Below are positions 33,239 to 42,470 of a stretch of 64,000 nt of DNA, piece by piece; positions within the stretch are counted from its first letter, which is position 1, and the number at the start of each line of letters is the position of its first letter. The position numbers were made by a program, and so were the translations under genes. The notes under the pieces are model-generated. The model was not told the origin of the DNA, searched no databases, and was given only the letters and a program-made list of their open reading frames with translations. The stretch is from NCBI GenBank assembly GCA_964394445.1, contig CAYMXO010000002.1, positions 40,227 to 104,226 on the forward strand, read 5' to 3'. The DNA is from Thiopseudomonas sp964394445. Lineage in GTDB: Bacteria > Pseudomonadota > Gammaproteobacteria > Pseudomonadales > Pseudomonadaceae.

Positions 33239-33554
33239 TGAAGCTCTCGCCACAGCCACATTCGCCGCGCACGTTCGGGTTGTTGAATTTGAAGCCCTCG
33301 TTGATGCCTTCGCGGACAAAGTCCAGCTCGGTACCATCGAGAAAGTCCAGGCTGTCCTCATCCACCACAACCTTCAGGCCATGGCTCTCGAAAACACAAT
33401 CACTGTCCTGCAACTCGTCAACGTACTCCAGCACATAGCCAAGCCCGGAGCAGCCGGTAGTTTTCACGCCCAGGCGTACCCCCTGCCCCTTGCCACGCTT
33501 CTCCAGCGAGCGGCGTACGTGGTCGGCAGCGGCTTCTGTCAAGCTAATTGCCAT
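33231..33554 (-). CDS. iscA: A-type iron-sulfur carrier IscA
   Basis: 107 residues. Conserved cysteines at 35 (TTGCSGLGY), 99 and 101 (GECGCGESF) are the cluster or iron ligands. The start at MAISLTEAAADHV follows iscU by about 20 bases. Carrier of clusters to apo-targets, mainly for [4Fe-4S] maturation. Confidence 0.97.
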   Translation of the reverse strand: MAISLTEAAADHVRRSLEKRGKGQGVRLGVKTTGCSGLGYVLEYVDELQDSDCVFESHGLKVVVDEDSLDFLDGTELDFVREGINEGFKFNNPNVRGECGCGESFSV

Positions 33555-33573
33555 TTGAAACCTCGCAAAATCG

Positions 33574-33957
33574 TTACTTGGCCTGCTTTTCTTTATAGTC
33601 ACGCACCGCCGCCTTGATGGCATCTTCTGCCAGCACGGAGCAGTGGATCTTCACCGGCGGCAGGGCCAGCTCTTCGGCAATTGCCGTATTCTTGATCTGC
33701 TCGGCCTCATCCAGGGTTTTCCCCTTCATCCACTCGGTGGCCAGGGAGCTGGAGGCAATCGCCGAGCCGCAGCCATAGGTCTTGAATTTGGCGTCCTTGA
33801 TCACGCCACTGTCATCCACCTCGATCTGCAGGCGCATCACGTCACCACAGGCGGGCGCACCCACCATACCGGTACCGACGTTGGGCGCATCTGCATCCAG
33901 CTTGCCCACATTGCGGGGGTTCTCGTAGTGGTCGATTACTTTGTCACTGTATGCCAT
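33574..33957 (-). CDS. iscU: Iron-sulfur cluster scaffold IscU
   Basis: 127 residues. Scaffold on which [2Fe-2S] clusters are built. Ligand residues Cys37, Asp39, Cys63 and Cys106 and the HscA-binding LPPVK are all present at the same positions as in E. coli. The start at MAYSDKVIDHYENP has GAGG nine bases upstream; an in-frame ATG two codons earlier is too near that site. Confidence 0.98.
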   Translation of the reverse strand: MAYSDKVIDHYENPRNVGKLDADAPNVGTGMVGAPACGDVMRLQIEVDDSGVIKDAKFKTYGCGSAIASSSLATEWMKGKTLDEAEQIKNTAIAEELALPPVKIHCSVLAEDAIKAAVRDYKEKQAK

Positions 33958-33974
33958 GGTCATAATCCTCGCTA

Positions 33975-35189
33975 TTAATGGGCCTGCCACTCGACCTTGG
34001 ACAGGTCGACACCGTCTTTGTACATGTCCCACAGGGGTGACAGCGCGCGCAGCTTGGCCACAGCCTCGCGCACTTGCGCGGCGGCATGGTCCACTTCCTC
34101 TTCGGTAGTGAAACGGCCAAAAGTGAAACGGATGGAGCTGTGTGCCAGCTCGTCATTGCGGCCCAGGGCACGCAATACGTAGGAAGGCTCCAGGGAAGCC
34201 GAAGTACAGGCCGAACCGGAAGACACGGCAAGATCCTTCAGCGACATCATCAGCGACTCGCCCTCAACAAAGTTGAAGCTCAGGTTGAGGAAGTGCGGCA
34301 GGCGCTGGGTCTTGCTGCCATTGAGGTAAACCTCTTCCATGTCCTGCAGCTGGCTGTAGAAACGCTCGCTCAGGTGCTTGACGTGTTCGCAGTCTTTTTT
34401 CATGTCCTGTCTGGCAATGGCAAAGGCCTCGCCCATGCCGACAATCTGGTGGGTTGCCAGGGTTCCGGAACGCATGCCGCGCTCATGGCCGCCACCGTGC
34501 ATCTGCGCTTCCAGGCGTACCCGCGGCTTGCGGCGCACATACAAGGCACCAATCCCCTTGGGGCCGTATGCCTTGTGGCCGGAGAACGACATCAGGTCAA
34601 CTTTCATTTCGTTGACGTCAATCGGCATCTTGCTGGCAGACTGGGCGGCATCGACGTGGAACAGTACCTTGTTGGCGCGGGTGATTTCACCAATCGCGGC
34701 AATGTCGTTAATGGTGCCGATCTCGTTGTTGACGTGCATGATGGAGACCAGGATGGTGTCTTCACGCAGCGCATCCTTTACCTGTTCAGGACTGATGATG
34801 CCCTCCTCGTCCGGATCCAGGTAGGTCACTTCAAAGCCTTCACGCTCCAGCTGGCGCATGGTATCCAGCACCGCCTTGTGTTCGATCTTGGAGGTGATCA
34901 GGTGCTTGCCTTTGGTGCCATAGAAGTGGGCAACCCCCTTGATGGCGAGGTTGTCGGACTCGGTAGCACCTGACGTCCAGACGATCTCGCGCGGGTCGGC
35001 GCCAACCAGATCCGCCACCTGCTGACGGGCATTCTCCACCGCTTCCTCGGCACGCCAGCCATATACGTGCGAGCGGGAAGCCGGGTTGCCAAAATTGCCT
35101 TCAATGGTCAGGCAGTCAATCATCTTCTGCGCAACACGCGGATCAACCGGTGTGGTTGCGGAGTAGTCCAGGTAGACAGGTAACTTCAT
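33975..35189 (-). CDS. iscS: Cysteine desulfurase IscS
   Basis: 404 residues, a PLP enzyme that takes sulfur from cysteine for cluster building and for tRNA thiolation. His104 (KIEHKAVLDT), the PLP lysine in SFSGHKAYGPKGIGALY and the catalytic cysteine loop SSGSACTSASLEPSYVLRAL are intact. The start MKLPVYLDYSATTP has GGAGAAAG upstream; the frame remains open for 34 unrelated codons further. Confidence 0.98.
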   Translation of the reverse strand: MKLPVYLDYSATTPVDPRVAQKMIDCLTIEGNFGNPASRSHVYGWRAEEAVENARQQVADLVGADPREIVWTSGATESDNLAIKGVAHFYGTKGKHLITSKIEHKAVLDTMRQLEREGFEVTYLDPDEEGIISPEQVKDALREDTILVSIMHVNNEIGTINDIAAIGEITRANKVLFHVDAAQSASKMPIDVNEMKVDLMSFSGHKAYGPKGIGALYVRRKPRVRLEAQMHGGGHERGMRSGTLATHQIVGMGEAFAIARQDMKKDCEHVKHLSERFYSQLQDMEEVYLNGSKTQRLPHFLNLSFNFVEGESLMMSLKDLAVSSGSACTSASLEPSYVLRALGRNDELAHSSIRFTFGRFTTEEEVDHAAAQVREAVAKLRALSPLWDMYKDGVDLSKVEWQAH

Positions 35190-35223
35190 TTTCTTTCTCC
35201 TCAAATCTTGGATGGCGCCGCAC

Positions 35224-35697
35224 TCAGGCTCTGGCATCCGACAAACCGTCGACACAGGGAATCCGTCGTTGCTGACTCTCGGCAATATCACGAACTTCAG
35301 CCCTTTGCACCAGGCTTCCCAGGGTTATGCCACTTAAAAAATCATGAATTTGTTCGCTCAGCTCACACCACAGGTAATGCGTCAGGCAGGTTTCTCCGCC
35401 CTGACAGTTACCCTTGCCCTTGCAGCGTGTCGCATCCACTGACTCATCAACCGCATCAATCACCTGTACGATCTGGATGTCGCCCGCCGCACGGGCCAGC
35501 TGATAGCCGCCGCCCGGGCCACGCACGCTGGAAACCAGCTCGTTGCGGCGTAACTTGGCAAACAGCTGCTCAAGGTACGACAGTGAAATCCCCTGGCGCT
35601 CGGAGATGTCCGCCAGCGACACCGGCACGTCCTGTGCATTCAGGGCCAGGTCCAGCATGGCGGTCACCGCATAGCGTCCTTTGGTTGTCAATCGCAT
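35224..35697 (-). CDS. iscR: Iron-sulfur-sensing repressor IscR
   Basis: 157 residues, Rrf2 family. A winged helix at the N-terminus (MRLTTKGRYAVTAMLDLAL) is followed by [2Fe-2S] ligands Cys92, Cys98, Cys104 and His107 at the positions known from E. coli. The holo-protein represses its own operon. First gene of iscR-iscS-iscU-iscA-hscB-hscA-fdx-iscX. A GTG directly before the ATG is a possible alternative start. Confidence 0.97.
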   Translation of the reverse strand: MRLTTKGRYAVTAMLDLALNAQDVPVSLADISERQGISLSYLEQLFAKLRRNELVSSVRGPGGGYQLARAAGDIQIVQVIDAVDESVDATRCKGKGNCQGGETCLTHYLWCELSEQIHDFLSGITLGSLVQRAEVRDIAESQQRRIPCVDGLSDARA

Positions 35698-35731
35698 CAC
35701 TCACACCATAGGTCATGAATCAATTGACAGC

Positions 35732-35764
35732 ATTATGCAATTCCCGAGTAACCTGGTCAAGTAT
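35732..35764 (-). promoter_or_regulatory. isc promoter with overlapping type 1 IscR site
   Basis: On the minus strand TTGACC (35755-35760), 17 bases, CATAAT (35732-35737). Overlapping the -35 is ATACTTGACC, then AGGTTACTCGGGAAT (35740-35764), almost the same as the E. coli iscR operator (ATAGTTGACC, then AATTTACTCGGGAATG from memory). The site would let holo-IscR block RNA polymerase. Confidence 0.82.
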
Positions 35765-35850
35765 TCTGTCGACACTCCCGTGCCCGACGCCAGCCCTGAT
35801 GATTACATGCCGCTTGCGGCCAGCAACGGAGGCGCCAGCTGCCCCAGACA

Positions 35851-36627
35851 CTAGGAAGTCGGGGCGCTGTCGCCATCAACAGCAGGCCCGGCATGCTTTT
35901 CCTGGCTGGCAAAATTGTTGTCCGGCAACTCGGGCAATTCCTGGGCACAATAATCACTGCCCAAGTCTTTCAGGGCGTCACACATGCCGTCCACCCGCCC
36001 CTCCATCGCTTTCAGATGGGTAAGGATGGCTCCAATCGAGCGCGCCACCGGGTCTGGCATGTCGCCGCTAATGCCGTAGGCATCAAAGTCCGCCTGCTCG
36101 GGTGCCTGGTCTTTCTTCGCCTCGATAATCCGCCCGGGAATACCGACTGCCGTAGCGCCGGGCGGCACTTCCTTGGTCACCACCGCGTTGGAGCCGATCT
36201 TGGCACCGAAGCCCACGGTAAACGGACCCAGCACCTTGGCACCGGCCCCGACCACCACACCATCCTCAAGGGTCGGGTGGCGCTTGCCCTTGTTCCAGGT
36301 AGTACCGCCCAGGGTAACGCCATGATAAAGGGTGACGTCGTCACCAATCTCGGCGGTTTCGCCGATGACCACACCCATGCCGTGGTCTATAAAAAAGCGC
36401 CGGCCGATTTTGGCACCGGGGTGGATCTCGATGCCGGTCAGCCAGCGGCTGACATGGGACACCAGACGTGCCAGCAACTTCCAGTTGTGTCGCCACAGCC
36501 AGTGCGCAACCCGGTGCAACCAGATTGCATGCAGGCCCGGGTAGCAAGTGAGCACCTCGAAGGCGTTACGCGCCGCCGGATCACGATGAAAAATGCTTTG
36601 AATGTCTTCACGCATGCGACTGATCAT
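35851..36627 (-). CDS. cysE: Serine O-acetyltransferase CysE
   Basis: 258 residues. An N-terminal helical domain (MISRMREDIQSIFHRDPAARNAFEVLTCYPGLHAI) is followed by left-handed beta-helix hexapeptide repeats (IGRRFFIDHGMGVVIGETAEIGDDVTLYHGVTLGG). Makes O-acetylserine, the carbon skeleton for cysteine. The start at 36627 is set by GGAGG seven bases upstream; an ATG at 36633 abuts that site. The first 20 bases overlap the end of trmJ, so it is translated from within that message. The C-terminus is longer than the E. coli enzyme's catalytic core requires. Confidence 0.95.
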   Translation of the reverse strand: MISRMREDIQSIFHRDPAARNAFEVLTCYPGLHAIWLHRVAHWLWRHNWKLLARLVSHVSRWLTGIEIHPGAKIGRRFFIDHGMGVVIGETAEIGDDVTLYHGVTLGGTTWNKGKRHPTLEDGVVVGAGAKVLGPFTVGFGAKIGSNAVVTKEVPPGATAVGIPGRIIEAKKDQAPEQADFDAYGISGDMPDPVARSIGAILTHLKAMEGRVDGMCDALKDLGSDYCAQELPELPDNNFASQEKHAGPAVDGDSAPTS

Positions 36628-37405
36628 GCTCATTCCTCCGCTGCTGCAACTCGCCACGGGCAGCCTTTTGTGTTTCGGTCAAAATACCGCGCAGAATGTT
36701 CACTTCAGACTTGCTCAGCTGGCTGCGGCCAAACAGCCGCCGCAAGCGGGTCATCAGGTGGCGCGGTTTTTCCGGATCCAGAAATTCGATATCGATCAGG
36801 GTACGCTGCAAATGCGCGTAAAACAATTCCAGTGCCTCATGCGTGGCAGGGGCGCTGCCGAGCTGCCCGGTGCGCTCGACCGCCTCCATGCACAGGGGCT
36901 GCTCGCTGGCTTGCAGCCACGCCATGCGCAACTCATAAGTCAGTACCTGGACCGCCGCCGCCAGGTTTAGCGAGCTAAACTCTTCGCAGGATGGAATATG
37001 AATGTGGTACTGGCACTGGTGCAGCTCATCGTTGGTCAGCCCGGCATGCTCGCGGCCAAACACCAGCGCCACCTCGGCCTCGCCATCAGACTGCAACTGC
37101 CGCAGCATGACAGCGGCACCGTCACGCGGGTTGACCAGCGGCCAGGGTAAACGGCGGTCACGGGCACTGGTACCCAGCACCAGACTGCAGCCAGCCAGCG
37201 CCTGTTCCAGGCTTTCCACCACTTGCACCTGCTGCAACACATCATCCGCCCCGGAAGCGCGTGCACTGGCCTCGGGGCTAGGAAAATCTTTCGGTTGTAC
37301 CAGCACCAGCCTGCCCAGCCCCATGTTTTTCATGGCCCTGGCAGCCCCGCCAATGTTTCCCGGATGGCTGGTATTGACCAGCACTACGCGCACCTTGCTT
37401 AACAC
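36608..37405 (-). CDS. trmJ: tRNA (cytidine/uridine-2'-O-)-methyltransferase TrmJ
   Basis: 265 residues, SPOUT-class methyltransferase for ribose 2'-O position 32 of tRNA. RVVLVNTSHPGNIGGAARAMKNMGLGRLVLVQP and VALVFGREHAGLTNDEL are the SAM knot motifs. The start is taken as GTG at 37405 (GTGTTAAGCAAG), which aligns with the known N-terminus; the frame continues upstream to a TTG at 37444. GGGGCGGCGA precedes the GTG. Confidence 0.92.
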   Translation of the reverse strand: MLSKVRVVLVNTSHPGNIGGAARAMKNMGLGRLVLVQPKDFPSPEASARASGADDVLQQVQVVESLEQALAGCSLVLGTSARDRRLPWPLVNPRDGAAVMLRQLQSDGEAEVALVFGREHAGLTNDELHQCQYHIHIPSCEEFSSLNLAAAVQVLTYELRMAWLQASEQPLCMEAVERTGQLGSAPATHEALELFYAHLQRTLIDIEFLDPEKPRHLMTRLRRLFGRSQLSKSEVNILRGILTETQKAARGELQQRRNEHDQSHA

Positions 37406-37548
37406 TCGCCGCCCCGACAGTCGAAAACCGCAAAGCTTACCCAAGGTTGCCCGGCGTTTCCATGGAAAAGCATTTTTTCTTCAGCGCACGACGAGTGTCT
37501 TTCTGCTAGAATGCGGCCCTCTTCTTTAACAACACCAGGTACTCCTCC

Positions 37549-38361
37549 ATGCAGCCCATGCTGAACATTGCGCTGCGCGCTGCGCGCGCTGCCGGCGAAC
37601 TGATTGTCCGTTCCATGGACCGTCTGGACTCACTGTCAGTCAACGAAAAAGACAGCAAAGACTATGTCACCCAGGTGGACCGCGCCGCCGAAAAAGCCAT
37701 CGTCAACACCCTCCTCAAAGCCTACCCGAATCACGGCATTCTTGGCGAAGAAGGCAGCAGCGTTGCCGGCCAGGGCGAGGGGGCGGACTACCAGTGGGTT
37801 ATTGACCCGCTTGACGGCACCACCAACTATATTCACGGCATTCCACACTTTGCCGTCAGCATTGCCTGCAAATACCGTGGCCGCGTCGAACATGCAGTGA
37901 TCTACGATCCGCTGCTGGATGAGGAGTTTCTCGCCAGCCGCGGCCGTGGCGCCACCCTCAATGGCCGCCGTCTGCGCGTTGCCAGGCGCAACAACCTGAC
38001 CCATGCGGTACTGGCTACCGGCTTTCCGTTCCGCGACGGCCAGATGGAGCACATCGACAACTACCTGCAAATGTTCCGCACGCTGGCTGAGCAGTCGGCC
38101 GGCATCCGCCGTGCCGGTGCTGCCAGCCTGGATCTGGCCTATGTAGCGGCCGGGCGTTATGACGGCTTCTGGGAGTACGGCCTGTCCGAGTGGGACATGG
38201 CAGCCGGTGCCCTGCTGATCCAGGAAGCCGGCGGGCTGATCAGTGACTTCTCCGGCGGCCACCAGTTTCTGGAAAAAGGCCACGTGGTAGCCGGTAGCCC
38301 CAAATGCTTCAAGGCCATCCTGACCAGCATTCAGCCGCACGTACCAGACAGCCTGAAGTAA
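37549..38361 (+). CDS. suhB: Inositol-1-monophosphatase family protein SuhB
   Basis: 270 residues. Metal-binding motifs GILGEEGSS, WVIDPLDGTTNYIHGIPHFAVS and GLSEWDMAAGALLIQEAGG are intact. Besides phosphatase activity, SuhB is part of the antitermination complex on rRNA operons in E. coli. Divergent from trmJ; TAGAAT at 37509-37514 is a possible -10 box. Confidence 0.96.
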   Translation: MQPMLNIALRAARAAGELIVRSMDRLDSLSVNEKDSKDYVTQVDRAAEKAIVNTLLKAYPNHGILGEEGSSVAGQGEGADYQWVIDPLDGTTNYIHGIPHFAVSIACKYRGRVEHAVIYDPLLDEEFLASRGRGATLNGRRLRVARRNNLTHAVLATGFPFRDGQMEHIDNYLQMFRTLAEQSAGIRRAGAASLDLAYVAAGRYDGFWEYGLSEWDMAAGALLIQEAGGLISDFSGGHQFLEKGHVVAGSPKCFKAILTSIQPHVPDSLK

Positions 38362-38380
38362 CCACGAACCTGCAAACACA

Positions 38381-38418
38381 AAGCCCGGTAACGATGTCAT
38401 TCGTTACCGGGCTTTTTT
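38381..38418 (+). terminator. Rho-independent terminator after suhB
   Basis: Stem AAGCCCGGTAACG (38381-38393) and CGTTACCGGGCTT (38402-38414), then Ts. It is 20 bases after the suhB stop. Confidence 0.95.
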
Positions 38419-38561
38419 GTATTGGTACAGGCTTGCATCAGAGACGGACAAGCCCTTTATAACTGTCCTCCACAGGGCGGGCTGTGGCCTGCAGGACGGT
38501 CACAGGCGGCTTCGACACAAGCCCGCTCAAGCACACAGGACGGTTCACCAAAACAGCGCGA

Positions 38562-39101
38562 TCAATACACCGCCTGCGTCAGCACTACCCGGCCATGCTC
38601 GTCAAGCGGCAGGCGGCTGCCTGGATCCTGATCCATGCGCACAGTACGGACCTGGCCACCCAGCTCATAACTGACATCGTAGCCGGCAATTTTTTCGCTG
38701 GTGTCATACTCGGTATTACAGCGGCGCTCGGTGGTGGTGTAAGTATTGTTCTGCTGAATATGCTCCTGCGCCTTGTTGCCGGCATAACCGCCGCCCGCGG
38801 CACCGGCTAGCGTCGCCAGCTTCTTGCCGTTCCCCTTGCCCACCTGATTGCCCAGCACGCCACCCACCACCGCACCAACGGCTGTGCCGGTCACCCGGTA
38901 CTGGTCCTTGACCGGTTTGCGGTGGGTCACGACCACATCACGGCATTCCTGACGTGGCGTTTTCACGGTTTCCATCACCGGCTTGACTGCCACCACTTCG
39001 GCATAGTCAGGGCCGGACATGAAGTTGTAGGTGGCAAAAGCACCACCGGCAGTAACTGCCACCGCACCCAGAATTCCGCCAACCAACAGGGACTTGTTCA
39101 T
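38562..39101 (-). CDS. Glycine-zipper 2TM-domain envelope protein
   Basis: 179 residues. An N-terminal hydrophobic segment (about 4-28) is followed by a periplasmic part and a glycine zipper (AVGAVVGGVLGNQVGKGNGKKLATLAGAAGGGYAGN, about residues 71-105). Such proteins sit in or near the outer membrane and are related to the SlyB/Rcp group; function is not established. The position between suhB and secF is conserved in Pseudomonas. The start at 39101 has GAGGAAAG upstream. A nested hairpin at 38465-38497 (GTCCT..AGGAC around CCACAG..CTGTGG) lies downstream. Confidence 0.85.
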   Translation of the reverse strand: MNKSLLVGGILGAVAVTAGGAFATYNFMSGPDYAEVVAVKPVMETVKTPRQECRDVVVTHRKPVKDQYRVTGTAVGAVVGGVLGNQVGKGNGKKLATLAGAAGGGYAGNKAQEHIQQNNTYTTTERRCNTEYDTSEKIAGYDVSYELGGQVRTVRMDQDPGSRLPLDEHGRVVLTQAVY

Positions 39102-39141
39102 GTTCTTTCCTCGTTTCATGGATAGTCAGTGGCTTGGAAAG

Positions 39142-39179
39142 AAAAAAACCGTGCAAGTTCACACCTGCACGGTTTTTTT
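39142..39179. terminator. Bidirectional terminator between secF and the glycine-zipper gene
   Basis: AACCGTGCA (39147-39155) pairs with TGCACGGTT (39166-39174), with an A-run before and seven Ts after. On the minus strand it ends the queA-tgt-yajC-secD-secF operon. Confidence 0.9.
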
Positions 39180-39224
39180 ACCTTTTCTTGACAGTTGACG
39201 GCATATCGCCACCACTTGCCTGCC

Positions 39225-40133
39225 TTAAGGCATTTCGTCCACTTCCTCGGTGGGTGCCGGAGGGATCAGGTCTTCCACGGTCAGCTTCAACCAGATCAGG
39301 AAGATGCTGGAGATGTAGATCGAGGAGTAGGTACCTACGGCAATACCAACCATCAGCGCCAGGGCAAAGCCCCACAGGTTGTCACCACCAAACACCAGCA
39401 ACGCGGCAACCGCCAGCAAAGTGGAGATGGAGGTGGCCAGGGTACGCAGCAGCGTCTGGGTCGTCGAGATGTTGATGTTGTCAATCAGCGAGGTATTGCG
39501 CAGCAGACGGAAGTTTTCACGGATCCGGTCAAAGGTCACGATGGTATCGTTAAGCGAATAGCCGATGATCGCCAGCACCGCCGCCAGCACCGTCAGGTCG
39601 AACGGAATCTGGAACCAGGCAAACACGCCCAGGGTCACAATCACGTCGTGGAACAGCGCCACAATGGCCCCGACGCCGAACTTCCACTGGAAGCGGAAAC
39701 CCAGGTACACCAGGATACCGGCCAGCGCCACCAGGATGCCAAGGCCGCCCTGGTCACGCAGTTCCTCACCTACCGCCGGACCGACAAATTCAACCCGCTT
39801 TACAGTAAACTCCTGCGCCGAGGCCGCTTTCAGCACATCGGCAATCTTCTTGCCCAGCTCCGGGTCATCACCCGGCGTTCGTACCAGCACATCGTTGATC
39901 GAGCCAAAGCTCTGTACCACCGCGTCTTCGTACTCGTTGCTTTGCAAAATGCTGCGGATCTCGTTGAGGTCGGCTGCGTCCTGATAGTTCAGCTCGATCA
40001 GGGTACCGCCGGTAAAGTCCAGACCGAAGTTGAAGCCCTTGACGGCAATCGCACCCAGCGAGGCCAGGGTCAGGATCAGGGTGATGGTAACCGCAATCGT
40101 GCGGACTCCCATGAAATTAATGGTACGTTTCAT
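39225..40133 (-). CDS. secF: Protein-export membrane protein SecF
   Basis: 302 residues with six transmembrane helices and one large periplasmic loop. FGLDFTGGTLIELNY and the helix-4 region VALFHDVIVTLGVFAWF are SecF signatures. With SecD it uses the proton gradient to pull exported proteins out of SecYEG. It lies 11 bases after secD. Confidence 0.97.
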   Translation of the reverse strand: MKRTINFMGVRTIAVTITLILTLASLGAIAVKGFNFGLDFTGGTLIELNYQDAADLNEIRSILQSNEYEDAVVQSFGSINDVLVRTPGDDPELGKKIADVLKAASAQEFTVKRVEFVGPAVGEELRDQGGLGILVALAGILVYLGFRFQWKFGVGAIVALFHDVIVTLGVFAWFQIPFDLTVLAAVLAIIGYSLNDTIVTFDRIRENFRLLRNTSLIDNINISTTQTLLRTLATSISTLLAVAALLVFGGDNLWGFALALMVGIAVGTYSSIYISSIFLIWLKLTVEDLIPPAPTEEVDEMP

Positions 40134-40144
40134 TCTCCTGCCCC

Positions 40145-42010
40145 TTAAATCCAGATTTTCTTCAGATCGGCACGCCCGCCATACAGCAGGTTAACAATCG
40201 CCCGGGTCACGAAGATCGCGGTGAACATCGAAGTCACGATACCCAGCGACAGGGTCACGGCGAAGCCTTTGATCGGCCCGGTACCCATGGCAAACAGGAT
40301 CACGCCAACCAGCAAGGTGGTCAGGTTACCGTCGACAATGGCCGAGAACGCCTTGTCAAAACCTTCGTGGATGGCCCGTTGCACCGAGGCTCCATTGGCA
40401 ATTTCCTCGCGGATCCTCGAGAAAATCAGCACGTTGGCATCCACCGCCATCCCCATGGTCAGTACGATGCCGGCAATGCCCGGCAGGGTCAGGGTCGCTC
40501 CCAGCAGCGACATCATTGCCACCAGGTTGACCATGTTCAGGCTCAGCGCCACAGTTGCCAGCAAGCCGAACAACTTGTAGATCAGGACAATGAAAACAGC
40601 GACAAAGATAAATCCATAAATCGCCGCCCTGACACCCAGCTCGATGTTCTCGGCCCCCAGGCTCGGACCAATGGTGCGCTCCTCGGCAAAATACATCGGC
40701 GCGGCCAGGCCACCGGCACGCAACAACAGTGCCAGCTCGGACGACTCGCCCTGCCCGTTCAGGCCGGTAATGCGGAACTGGCTACCCAGCGCCGACTGGA
40801 TGGTGGCCAGGCTGATCACCTGCTTCTCTTCCTTGAAGCTCTGGATTTCCACTTCCTGCTCGACACCATCAACCATTTCCCTGGCGTAGCGGGTCACAGG
40901 ACGCTGCTCAATGAAAATTACCGCCATGCTGCGGCCGATGGAGTTGCGCGTGGCGCGGTTCATCAGCTCGCCGCCATGGCCATCCAGGCGGATGTTTACC
41001 TGTGGGCGGCCATTCTCGTCGTAACTGGCCTGGGCATCGGTCACCTGGTCACCGGTAATGATGACACTGCGCTCCAGCGCCACCGGTGCACGCCCTTCTT
41101 CACGGAAGTCAAACATCTCGGTGGTTGCCTTGGGCGCGTCAAAATCGGCCATCAGGCGGAACTCCAGGTTGGCAGTCTTGCCCAGGATACGCTTGGCTTC
41201 GGCCGTGTCCTGCACACCGGGCAGCTCGACCACAATGCGGTTGGCACCCTGGCGCTGTACCAGCGGTTCGGCCACACCCAGTTCGTTGACCCGGTTGCGT
41301 ACCGTGGTCAGGTTCTGCTTGATGGAGTACTCGCGAATTTCGGTAATCTTGGCCGGCAACATGGTCAGCTGCAGCACCTGACGACCACTGCGCTCCACGA
41401 CCTGCTGTTCAAAATCGGTAAAACTCTTGCGCAACAGCACACGCGCCTTGTTCAGCGTTTCACTGTCGTCAAAGCCCAGCTGCATGCCGTTGTCCAGCGC
41501 CGGCATGCTGCGATAGCGGATACGCTCTTTGCGCAGCAGGCTCTTGGCTTCGGTGTCATAGACCTTGAGGCGGGCAGAAATGGCTTTTTCCATGTCCACC
41601 TCCAGCAGGAAGTGCACGCCACCGGACAGGTCCAGGCCCAGCTTCATCGGGCTGCCGCCAATGCTGCGCAACCAGTCGGGAGTGGTCTGCGCCAGGTTCA
41701 GGGCAACCACATAATCATCACCCAGGGCACGGCGCACCACTTCCTTGCCCGGCAACTGGTCTTCCTGGCTCAGCAGGCGCAACAGGCCGGTACGCTGGCC
41801 CAACTCGGTCGATTTGACCTCGATGCCAGCCGCGCGCAAGGCTTCGGCAGCTCGATCAAGGTCAGGCTGACCGATTTCCAGCGCACTGCTGTTGCCACTG
41901 ATCTGGATCGCCGGATCATCGGGATACAGGTTCGGCAGGGCATAAATAAAACTGATGGTGAGTATCGCTGCAATCAGCAGGTACTTCCACAAGGGGTATT
42001 TGTTGAGCAT
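40145..42010 (-). CDS. secD: Protein-export membrane protein SecD
   Basis: 621 residues. MLNKYPLWKYLLIAAILTISFIYALPNLYPDDPAIQI is the standard N-terminus, so the ATG at 42010 is chosen over one four codons upstream. A large periplasmic P1 domain follows, with KLGLDLSGGVHFLLEVD, then five helices including GMAVDANVLIFSRIREE. Confidence 0.97.
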   Translation of the reverse strand: MLNKYPLWKYLLIAAILTISFIYALPNLYPDDPAIQISGNSSALEIGQPDLDRAAEALRAAGIEVKSTELGQRTGLLRLLSQEDQLPGKEVVRRALGDDYVVALNLAQTTPDWLRSIGGSPMKLGLDLSGGVHFLLEVDMEKAISARLKVYDTEAKSLLRKERIRYRSMPALDNGMQLGFDDSETLNKARVLLRKSFTDFEQQVVERSGRQVLQLTMLPAKITEIREYSIKQNLTTVRNRVNELGVAEPLVQRQGANRIVVELPGVQDTAEAKRILGKTANLEFRLMADFDAPKATTEMFDFREEGRAPVALERSVIITGDQVTDAQASYDENGRPQVNIRLDGHGGELMNRATRNSIGRSMAVIFIEQRPVTRYAREMVDGVEQEVEIQSFKEEKQVISLATIQSALGSQFRITGLNGQGESSELALLLRAGGLAAPMYFAEERTIGPSLGAENIELGVRAAIYGFIFVAVFIVLIYKLFGLLATVALSLNMVNLVAMMSLLGATLTLPGIAGIVLTMGMAVDANVLIFSRIREEIANGASVQRAIHEGFDKAFSAIVDGNLTTLLVGVILFAMGTGPIKGFAVTLSLGIVTSMFTAIFVTRAIVNLLYGGRADLKKIWI

Positions 42011-42110
42011 GATACCGCCCATGATCGGGCAAGCCGTTCGGGCTTGCGATTGAAGCAGAAACGGGACGACTGCAACCTAAAGGTGTTGCCGTCGCCCCGC
42101 CGGATGAGCA

Positions 42111-42443
42111 TTAAATGGCTTTCAGGGTGCCTTTGGGCAGGGCCGCAACCACTGCCTGCTTCTGGAAGCTCAGCTCGATATTGTTGGCCACTTCGACCAC
42201 GATGAACTCGTCGGCAACCTTGGTCACCTTGCCCACCACGCCGCCGGACGTCACCACCTCGTCGCCTTTCTGCAGGCCGCCGATCAGGTTGCGATGGTCC
42301 TTGGCACGCTTGGACTGGGGACGCCAGACCATCAGGTAAAACACCACCAGGAAACCGCCCAGCAGGGCAAACTGGATAAATTCGCCGCCCGCCGGGGTGG
42401 CGGCAGCGGTATCGGCATAGGCCATTGGTATCAGAAAGCTCAT
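42111..42443 (-). CDS. yajC: Preprotein translocase subunit YajC
   Basis: 110 residues. One transmembrane helix (about 23-41) followed by MVWRPQSKRAKDHRNLIGGLQKGDEVVTSGGVVGKV, typical of YajC, which associates with SecDF. GAGGAGCAACAC precedes the start. Confidence 0.96.
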   Translation of the reverse strand: MSFLIPMAYADTAAATPAGGEFIQFALLGGFLVVFYLMVWRPQSKRAKDHRNLIGGLQKGDEVVTSGGVVGKVTKVADEFIVVEVANNIELSFQKQAVVAALPKGTLKAI

Positions 42444-42470
42444 GTGTTGCTCCTCAAGTTATAAAAATGA

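Noticed and set aside
38465..38497. Nested inverted repeat (GTCCT..AGGAC around CCACAG..CTGTGG) as a possible small RNA
   Set aside because: No promoter or T-run in either direction; more likely a weak 3' structure of the glycine-zipper gene.
40367..42205. 612-codon plus-strand open frame opposite secD
   Set aside because: Antisense to a fully conserved secD; no similarity to any protein family noticed.
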